A program made the position numbers and the translations under genes. Shown here in pieces: positions 5,968 through 10,249 of a stretch of 10,249 nucleotides of DNA. A model generated the notes under the pieces. It made no database searches and was not told the DNA's origin. It was given only the letters and a program-made list of their open reading frames with translations. Each line of letters starts with the position of its first letter. Within the stretch, counting starts at the first letter, position 1. This stretch comes from DASPXK01 sp035637315 (GTDB lineage Bacteria; Chloroflexota; UBA6077; JACCZL01), in assembly GCA_035637315.1 (NCBI GenBank), contig DASPXK010000021.1, positions 1-10,249 on the forward strand, in the 5' to 3' direction.

Positions 5968-6175
5968 GCTCAGGTAGCTCGATCGGCTCCCCGCGCGGGG
6001 TGCAGATCCCGCAGTGTAGGGCGTCCTCCACGACCACTGCCTTGACCACTTGCTTCGTGAGCGAATGGTAGAGGCTCAGGATGAACGGTCGATTCTGGCT
6101 GTGCTCGCGGCACACGCCACGCCCACAGAAGCGGCACCCGCCGAGCGCCGTCTTTTCACACGTCCAGCAGTCCAA
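5960..6175 (-). CDS. Small Cys-rich protein, predicted two-zinc-site fold
   Basis: A 71-residue protein with three CxxC pairs (C3/C6, C14/C17, C55/C58) plus C22 and H25 in CRFCGRGVCREH. That is eight potential zinc ligands, enough for two sites as in treble-clef or B-box-like modules. The block resembles the small archaeal/actinobacterial DUF2180 type by eye, a tentative likeness. There is no signal peptide or membrane segment, so it is probably cytosolic, and a role in protein or nucleic-acid binding is only a guess. The start is TTG at 6175, supported by GGAGG a few nt upstream and by the CxxC beginning at residue 3. It lies 43 nt after the NHLP-like gene on the same strand, so the two are probably co-transcribed. 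Confidence in the gene is good, function unknown. Confidence 0.8.
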   Translation of the reverse strand: MDCWTCEKTALGGCRFCGRGVCREHSQNRPFILSLYHSLTKQVVKAVVVEDALHCGICTPRGEPIELPELD

Positions 6176-6218
6176 GGCCCCTCCGGTCCCCGTCGCCAGG
6201 CGTGAAGCCAGTCCCCAC

Positions 6219-6425
6219 CTAGAATAAGCGCGACGGCGTGCGGGGACGGTCTTGCAGCGGGCCCGAGCCCGGAGTCTGGCGATAACTCTCCGCGATCGCG
6301 GCCCTCTCCGCCTCGGTTAGGTCGAACTCGGCCAGGACCGCTTCCGTCTCCGAGCGCAGCCGCGCGGCGAATGCCCGGTCACGCAGGGCGCGCTCGAGGA
6401 TCTCTGCTACCGCCTGCTGGCTCAC
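6219..6425 (-). CDS. Os1348 / NHLP-clan-like small protein
   Basis: A 68-residue protein. Residues 1-48 (SQQAVAEILERALRDRAFAA, then AVLAEFDLTEAERAAI) follow the pattern of Os1348-family and related NHLP-clan proteins. That pattern is an amphipathic helix with the shape 'AL.D..F...L', then 'AL..FDLT..E...L'. The clan is derived from nitrile hydratase-like leader peptides. Some members are leaders of ribosomally made modified peptides, others are stand-alone proteins. The remaining 20 residues are polar, Pro/Arg-rich, contain no Cys, and end in SRLF. No modification enzyme or exporter lies beside it, so a natural-product role is unproven. The start is GTG at 6425 with GAGGG about 7 nt upstream. 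It is the first gene of the minus-strand run. The family call rests on pattern recognition only. Confidence 0.7.
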   Translation of the reverse strand: MSQQAVAEILERALRDRAFAARLRSETEAVLAEFDLTEAERAAIAESYRQTPGSGPLQDRPRTPSRLF

Positions 6426-6496
6426 TCGCGTCCCTCGTGCCCACAGGATACCCAGCCCCGTGGCTCGTAGTATATCGGATTGCAGCCGCCCCGCCT

Positions 6497-6506
6497 GTTT
6501 GCAAAC
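6497..6506. promoter_or_regulatory. 10-bp palindrome near a minus-strand -10-like box
   Basis: GTTTGCAAAC is a perfect palindrome. It lies about 20 nt upstream (minus-strand sense) of TATACT at 6469-6474, which in turn is about 43 nt before the GTG of the NHLP-like gene. No convincing -35 is seen. It is a possible operator for that gene. Confidence 0.25.
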
Positions 6507-6564
6507 TCCTGCCGACCAGAATACCCGGCACGCGACGACCGTCCTTTAGAATGGATGAGGGTGA

Positions 6565-6593
6565 TTGACAGCCGGTGATGGGGGTGGTACCAG
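6565..6593 (+). promoter_or_regulatory. Possible promoter of the secreted hydrolase gene
   Basis: A perfect TTGACA (6565-6570) is followed 17 nt later by TACCAG (6588-6593), a poor -10. The predicted transcription start would fall near 6600, exactly where the structured leader begins; that is the main reason to list it. Confidence 0.25.
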
Positions 6594-6601
6594 ATCCGTG
6601 A

Positions 6602-6699
6602 CAACCGCGCAGGCTGCCGCTCGTTCCCGTAGGCGGGCGAAACCCAGCCTTCGTCAGAGCGGTTGACGAGACGATGAATAGCCGCGTCGGCGTGCCGAC
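6602..6699 (+). promoter_or_regulatory. Structured 5' leader of the hydrolase gene
   Basis: The leader folds on paper into nested helices. P1 is CAACCGC (6602-6608) with GCGGTTG (6659-6665). P2 is AGGCTG (6611-6616) with CAGCCT (6645-6650). P3 is TCG/CGA plus CCCG/CGGG closing a TAGG loop (6621-6640). A separate hairpin GTCGG-CGTG-CCGAC (6686-6699) ends 3 nt before the GGAGGA ribosome binding site. All pairs are perfect within each helix. It matches no riboswitch class I can name (TPP, FMN, cobalamin, c-di-GMP and SAM signatures were looked for). It may be a novel cis-regulatory RNA, or simply a stable leader in GC-rich DNA. Confidence 0.4.
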
Positions 6700-6713
6700 A
6701 ATGGAGGATTGCG

Positions 6714-7631
6714 ATGCGACGGGTGATGGTGCTGGCGGCAACAGCTTTTCTGGCGTCCGGGCTGTGGTTGGCCCCGGCATCCGCCAACGCTTCACACTTG
6801 CCCAACAAGACGTTGGTGCTGATCGGCGGGTTCGGCCGCAATATCGGCGAGACCCACTGGGGAGCGCTTAAGGAGCAGCTCGCCCTGCGCGATTTCCCCG
6901 ACTCCAATGTCCTCGAGTTCCAATACGCCGGTGGCACGTTCTCGCCGGACGGCAGTTGGAACCCGTATCCGGGCGGGGCGTGCGAGAGTTATTCGAAGGC
7001 CTCGTTTTTGATGCTGAGGCAGATGATGCTCGACTTGACCCAGGTCCGCCCCGACAACGAGGTCTTCCTGGTCGGCTACGATGTTGGGGGCTTTGTGGCC
7101 ACGATGTCGTTGTGGGCCGCGGCCTTCCAGCAGGATGACCCCGCGATCTGGCAGAACCTGAGCGGGATCGCAAGCATCAGCGGCGCGATGTCGGGACTGA
7201 CCGACCGTCGAGTTGGGATCGAGGGGACTGTGGCTGCCCGGCAAGGCTGCGCTGATCAGAGCATGCTGCTCTGGATGAAGGAGGTCGGCGACAACCCCGA
7301 GCGATACGTGGTCAGCCAGCAGCGGGCGGCTCTGGCGATGCAGGAGGGCTACAAGATCGGCTCGTTCGGCAACACGGTCGACTGTTTCTACCGCTACGTT
7401 TCCCCCGACATCTGTCCCAAGATGCAGGAGCGGGCTGGGGCCCAGGCCGTGCTGCTGCCGCTGCTCGGCGACGAGCGGCAGACGATGTTCATCAAGAACG
7501 GCACCGTCTACAAGGAATACAACGTGGCCGCCCCGGTCCCGGACGAGCTGGCCGACAACCACGCCGCGGTCCTCGTCTCATCCGGCCCGATGGCCGACCT
7601 CGCCGAGTACGTCCTCTCGCAGACGCGGTAA
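6714..7631 (+). CDS. Secreted alpha/beta-hydrolase-like protein with GYDVG elbow
   Basis: A 305-residue protein. The start is ATG 6714 with GGAGGA 5 nt upstream. Residues 1-24 or so are a Sec signal peptide (MRRVMVLAATAFLASGLWL, then an ASA site), so it is exported. TLVLIGGFGRNIGE (33-46) looks like the first beta-strand and oxyanion loop of a lipase/esterase-like alpha/beta-hydrolase. VFLVGYDVGGFVATMS (117-132) occupies the nucleophile-elbow position, with Asp123 where lipases have Ser. ADNHAAVL (280-287) may provide the catalytic His. Cysteines 90, 179, 224 and 234 could form two disulfides. An Asp nucleophile is known in haloalkane dehalogenases and epoxide hydrolases, but this protein does not otherwise look like them, so it may be an inactive relative or use another chemistry. 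Substrate unknown. It is transcribed convergently with ispG. Confidence 0.85.
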   Translation: MRRVMVLAATAFLASGLWLAPASANASHLPNKTLVLIGGFGRNIGETHWGALKEQLALRDFPDSNVLEFQYAGGTFSPDGSWNPYPGGACESYSKASFLMLRQMMLDLTQVRPDNEVFLVGYDVGGFVATMSLWAAAFQQDDPAIWQNLSGIASISGAMSGLTDRRVGIEGTVAARQGCADQSMLLWMKEVGDNPERYVVSQQRAALAMQEGYKIGSFGNTVDCFYRYVSPDICPKMQERAGAQAVLLPLLGDERQTMFIKNGTVYKEYNVAAPVPDELADNHAAVLVSSGPMADLAEYVLSQTR

Positions 7632-7633
7632 CG

Positions 7634-7657
7634 CGGGCCAGGGGCCAGGGGTCAGGT
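7634..7657 (+). repeat. Short 8-bp tandem CCAGGGG-type repeat
   Basis: Just after the hydrolase stop codon, GGCCAGGG recurs with an 8-nt period (GGGCCAGGGGCCAGGGGTCA), leading directly into the 19-bp tandem array. Low-complexity intergenic sequence with no coding potential. Confidence 0.4.
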
Positions 7658-7727
7658 TGTCATCCTGAGCCCCTTCTGTCATCCTGAGCCCCTGCTGTCA
7701 TCCTGAGCCCCTTCTGTCATCCTGAGC
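7658..7727. repeat. 19-bp tandem repeat, about 3.7 copies
   Basis: TGTCATCCTGAGCCCCTTC is repeated at 7658, 7677 and 7696, with one base changed in the second copy (CTGC). A partial fourth copy (7715-7727) becomes the left arm of the adjacent inverted repeat. The units share the TGTCATCCTGAGC end of that repeat, so the array probably arose by tandem duplication of its terminus. Confidence 0.85.
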
Positions 7728-7787
7728 GAAGCGAAGGATCCGCCTTCTGGACGACGAGCACGGATCCTTCGCTTCGCTCAGGATGAC
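7716..7787. repeat. Perfect 27-bp inverted repeat between convergent genes
   Basis: The left arm (7716-7742, beginning GTCATCCTGAGCGAAGCGAA) and the right arm (7761-7787) are exact complements around an 18-nt loop. The GTCATCCTGAGCGAAGCGAAGG motif is a familiar dispersed palindromic repeat in bacterial genomes. Here it lies between the 3' ends of the hydrolase and ispG. Its right arm covers the last ispG codons and the TGA stop (7778-7780). Transcribed from either side it gives a very stable hairpin, so it may act as a bidirectional terminator or 3' stabiliser, though no U-run follows. Confidence 0.85.
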
Positions 7788-9811
7788 GCCTGGGGTTCCG
7801 CCCACCGGCCGTGTGAGCGGATCAGGGCGATCAGGCGCTCGTCGGCCTCTTCTTGGGGAACGTTGCGTTCGACGCACTCCTTGCCGAAGTAGAGGTTGAC
7901 CTTGCCAGGCGCGCCGCCCACGTAGCCAAAGTCGGCGTCCGCCATCTCGCCAGGCCCGTTCACCACGCAGCCCATGATCGCGATCTTCACGCCCTTCAAA
8001 TGTCCCGTCCGCTGCTTGATCCGGTCGGTCGTCGGCTGCAGATCGAAGAGCGTCCGGCCACACGCCGGGCAGGCGACGAGCTCCGCCTTGGAGATCCGGG
8101 CGCCCGACGCCTGCAGCACGTTGAAGGCCAGCCGCACACTCGAGGCGTCCTCGCCGCCTCGCACCTCGACGCTGTCGCCGATCCCGTCGCACAACAGGCT
8201 GCCCAGCGCAACCGAGGTCCGCAGGAGTCGCTCGTATGGGTTCTGCTCGCGCGGCGCGACCAGGTGCAGCGGGGAGCGGATCCGGGCCTCCGCCAGGCGA
8301 GCCGCGAGCAGACGGTAGGCCCGGATCGTGGTCGAGGCGTCCGTCGTGTCTACGGCCAGCATCGGCTCGGAAAGGCCGGCCGCGACGGCCAGGCGGGCCC
8401 ATGCCACCAGTCGCCCCACGGCTGGCTCGGCGTGGTCCCCCTCGGCTCGCGTCTCCAGGAGCAGCACGCGGCCGTACGACCGTGCCGCCTCCAGCAGCGC
8501 CGCCGGCGGATCCTCCGACGCCATCCAGTGCAGGATATATGCGTCCTGGGCGCAGCGCCGCGGCTCGACGGTCTCGGGGCCGAGACGCGCCGCCAGCGCG
8601 ACCTGAGGGGCTCGTTCACTCAGCTCGGCCGCCAGGCGGCCCAGCACAGCGAGGTCCTCGGCCCCATTCACCGCCAGGGCGACGATGTCCGGTGGCGGCG
8701 ACGCGCCCCGGGCCCCCAGCGCCAGCTCGAGAGCGTCTGGGTGCTGGTCCGGCTGTCGGATCACCCCCACCGCCGCCCGACCGCCGATCGCGATCGGCCC
8801 GGCCTGCCGCTCCAGGCTCGAGCGGCGGGCGTAGCTGTACGGGTCGCGCGGCTCGGCCGCGGTTCCGTCCTGGCAAGCGAAATAGGATCCCGCGGGGCGG
8901 TCCTGATAGGGCGCGGCCAGTCGGCGCGCGACTGGTATCTCGGCCTCCGGCTCCTCGGTCAGCGAGACGCGGATCGTGTCGCCCAGTCCGTCATCCAGCA
9001 GCGCGCCTATACCAACCGCGCTCTTGATGCGTCCGTCGTCGTCGTTGCCGGCCTCGGTGACGCCCAGGTGAAGTGGGTAGGTCATACCGAGCGCGTCCAT
9101 CCTCGCCACCAGCAGGCGGTAGGCCTGGATCATTACTTTCGGGTTGGACGCCTTCATCGACAGGATGACGTCGTGGTAGCCGTTGCGCTCGCAGATCCGC
9201 AAAAACTCGAGCGCTGACTCCGCCATCCCGAGCGGGGTGTCGCCGAAGCGGTTCATGATCCGGTCGGACAACGAGCCGTGGTTAGTGCCGACGCGCATCG
9301 CGATGCCGCGCGCCTTGCACTTCAGGACGAGTGGCGTGAACCGCTCCTCGATCCGCTCCAGCTCGCGCTCGTACTCGGCGTCGGAGTATTCGCGGACGGC
9401 GAAGAGCCGCGAGTCGGCGTAGTTGCCCGGGTTGATGCGGACCTTTTCGACATAGTCGGCGGCCTCCAGGGCGGCAGCCGGGCTGAAGTGGATGTCGGCC
9501 ACGAGTGGCACGCATGCGCCGAGACGGTGGAGCTGCTCGCGGATCTCGCCCAGCGCCCGGGCATCCTGGACGGTCGGCGCCGTGACCCGGACGATCTCGC
9601 ATCCGGCCCTCACCAGTCGCTCGGCCTGGGCGACGGTGGCCCCCACGTCCTGGGTGCGCGTGGTGGTCATCGACTGGATGCGGATCGGGTTTGCGCCGCC
9701 CACGCCAACGTCCCCGACCATCACCACGTGGGTCGGGCGGCGTCGGTAGGCGAACGTATCCGGACAGTAGGGCAGCCGGGCGGTGGAGAGAGACGCTACC
9801 TGGATGGACAT
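7778..9811 (-). CDS. ispG: 4-hydroxy-3-methylbut-2-enyl diphosphate synthase, three-domain type
   Basis: A [4Fe-4S] enzyme of the MEP isoprenoid pathway that reductively converts 2-C-methyl-D-erythritol-2,4-cyclodiphosphate to HMBPP in the cytosol. The N-terminal TIM barrel (about 28-292) shows IRIQSMTTTRT (43-53), VRINPGNY (124-131), RVGTNHGSLS (173-182), LHLGVTEAG (247-255) and LLDDGLGDTIRVSLT (271-285). The C-terminal reductase-like domain (about 575-677) carries CPACGRTLFD (C581, C584) and GCVVNGPGE (C615, E622), the cluster ligands. Between them is a 280-residue insert, making 677 aa against about 370 in E. coli. This is the three-domain form known from plants, Chlamydiae and Bacteroidetes. 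The insert repeats barrel motifs in weakened form. The start is ATG 9811 with AGGAAG about 8 nt upstream and a good promoter just before. The final residues ASS and the stop come from the palindromic repeat. Confidence 0.96.
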   Translation of the reverse strand: MSIQVASLSTARLPYCPDTFAYRRRPTHVVMVGDVGVGGANPIRIQSMTTTRTQDVGATVAQAERLVRAGCEIVRVTAPTVQDARALGEIREQLHRLGACVPLVADIHFSPAAALEAADYVEKVRINPGNYADSRLFAVREYSDAEYERELERIEERFTPLVLKCKARGIAMRVGTNHGSLSDRIMNRFGDTPLGMAESALEFLRICERNGYHDVILSMKASNPKVMIQAYRLLVARMDALGMTYPLHLGVTEAGNDDDGRIKSAVGIGALLDDGLGDTIRVSLTEEPEAEIPVARRLAAPYQDRPAGSYFACQDGTAAEPRDPYSYARRSSLERQAGPIAIGGRAAVGVIRQPDQHPDALELALGARGASPPPDIVALAVNGAEDLAVLGRLAAELSERAPQVALAARLGPETVEPRRCAQDAYILHWMASEDPPAALLEAARSYGRVLLLETRAEGDHAEPAVGRLVAWARLAVAAGLSEPMLAVDTTDASTTIRAYRLLAARLAEARIRSPLHLVAPREQNPYERLLRTSVALGSLLCDGIGDSVEVRGGEDASSVRLAFNVLQASGARISKAELVACPACGRTLFDLQPTTDRIKQRTGHLKGVKIAIMGCVVNGPGEMADADFGYVGGAPGKVNLYFGKECVERNVPQEEADERLIALIRSHGRWAEPQASS

Positions 9812-9831
9812 GAGACGCTTCCTGCTTAGAG

Positions 9832-9859
9832 CCTATAAGTCCCCGAGCGAGGGTGTCAA
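9832..9859 (-). promoter_or_regulatory. ispG promoter
   Basis: On the minus strand TTGACA (9854-9859) and TATAGG (9832-9837) are 16 nt apart, 20 nt before the ispG ATG, with the AGGAAG ribosome binding site between. It is interleaved with the divergent wecB promoter region, so the two genes may compete for polymerase. Confidence 0.65.
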
Positions 9860-9867
9860 GGTGGCCC

Positions 9868-9873
9868 TATAAT
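9868..9873 (+). promoter_or_regulatory. -10 box of wecB, leaderless arrangement
   Basis: A perfect TATAAT ends 7 nt before the wecB ATG, with no ribosome binding site between, so transcription would begin at or next to the start codon. A matching -35 is not evident. The ispG -35 (9854-9859) lies just upstream on the other strand. Confidence 0.55.
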
Positions 9874-9880
9874 CAGCCCC

Positions 9881-10249
9881 ATGTCAACCGTTCTTGTCGT
9901 CTTCGGCACGCGGCCGGAGGCGGTCAAGATGGCGCCAGTCATCTGGGCGCTGCGCGACCATCCAGCCCTAGACGCACTCGTGTGCGTGACCGGGCAGCAC
10001 CGCGAGATGCTCGACCAGGTCCTCGATCTGTTCGCCATTCAGCCCGACCGAGACCTGGCTCTGATGCAGGAGGACCAGGCGCTCGCGGATATCGCCGCCG
10101 CCTCCTTGACGACGGTGGCCAGTTTGCTCGCGGAAGTGCTGCCTGACTTAGTACTGGTCCAGGGCGACACCTGCTCGGCGATGGCGGCCGCCATGGCCGC
10201 GTTCTTCGCCCGCGTGCCGGTTGGCCACGTCGAGGCCGGGCTCAGGACC
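9881..10249 (+). CDS. wecB: UDP-N-acetylglucosamine 2-epimerase (non-hydrolysing), partial
   Basis: It interconverts UDP-GlcNAc and UDP-ManNAc in the cytosol for surface polysaccharide and teichoic-acid-type linkers (WecB/MnaA family). The frame is open from ATG 9881 to the right edge, 123 codons of an expected 360-390. Signatures visible: VVFGTRPEAVKMAPVI (6-21), VTGQHREML (37-45), LVLVQGDTCSA (91-101) and PVGHVEAGLRT (113-123). These correspond to the GTRPEA nucleotide-binding start, the GQH loop, the QGDT loop and the GHVEAGLR motif of the GT-B fold. A TATAAT 7 nt upstream and the absence of a Shine-Dalgarno sequence suggest a leaderless mRNA. It is divergent from ispG. The product of glmU in this window is its substrate. 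Confidence 0.93.
   Translation, partial: MSTVLVVFGTRPEAVKMAPVIWALRDHPALDALVCVTGQHREMLDQVLDLFAIQPDRDLALMQEDQALADIAAASLTTVASLLAEVLPDLVLVQGDTCSAMAAAMAAFFARVPVGHVEAGLRT

Noticed and set aside
6602..6665. Known riboswitch class
   Set aside because: The conserved cores of TPP, FMN, cobalamin, SAM and c-di-GMP riboswitches were not found; it is kept only as an unclassified structured leader.
6792..7562. Minus-strand open frame opposite the secreted hydrolase
   Set aside because: The plus strand has a signal peptide, a strong ribosome binding site and hydrolase motifs; the minus reading has none.
7658..7727. CRISPR array
   Set aside because: The 19-bp units are contiguous with no spacers and merge into an inverted repeat.
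7853..9217. Long plus-strand open frame (454 codons) opposite ispG
   Set aside because: It is antisense to a clear ispG with all cluster ligands; it shows no motif and arises from high-GC codon bias.

Overview
The window is a high-GC bacterial chromosomal segment with mostly minus-strand housekeeping genes and, at its left edge, the end of an integrated element. The organism is probably a member of Chloroflexota (Thermomicrobia-like). That is an inference from high GC, a three-domain IspG, an Os1348/NHLP-type small protein, a Zincin_1-type metallopeptidase next to trmD, an apparently leaderless gene, and several families of palindromic intergenic repeats. No ribosomal RNA marker is present to settle it.

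Left end (1-1672): a tyrosine integrase and one partial unknown CDS, both on the minus strand. They directly follow a tRNA-Ser(UGA) gene that is intact through its variable arm and then loses its T-arm and 3' acceptor strand. The tRNA promoter survives and now points at the integrase, so this is one end of an element inserted in a tRNA gene. The other end lies beyond position 1.

Middle (1733-6425), all minus strand. In transcription order: a small Os1348/NHLP-clan-like protein, a small Cys-rich zinc-binding-type protein, tRNA-Gln(UUG) with its own promoter, glmU (UDP-GlcNAc synthesis), a CNNM/CBS/CorC membrane protein, a 28-residue single-TM protein overlapping the next gene by 4 nt, a minimal HExxH metallopeptidase, and trmD (tRNA m1G37 methylation). 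A 47-bp palindromic repeat sits between the CorC-type gene and the small membrane gene.

Right (6426-10249): a plus-strand secreted alpha/beta-hydrolase-like protein, preceded by a leader that folds into nested hairpins, converges with a large three-domain ispG (MEP isoprenoid pathway). Between them lie a 19-bp tandem repeat and a perfect 27-bp inverted repeat that supplies the ispG stop codon. Divergent from ispG is the start of a WecB/MnaA-type UDP-GlcNAc 2-epimerase, apparently leaderless. GlmU makes the substrate of this epimerase, so the window holds two steps of amino-sugar supply for the cell envelope.

No complete defence system, CRISPR array or rRNA is present. The most interesting items are the disrupted tRNA-Ser and promoter capture, the unannotated-size membrane microprotein, the structured leader of the hydrolase with an Asp at the nucleophile position, and repeats that supply stop codons.
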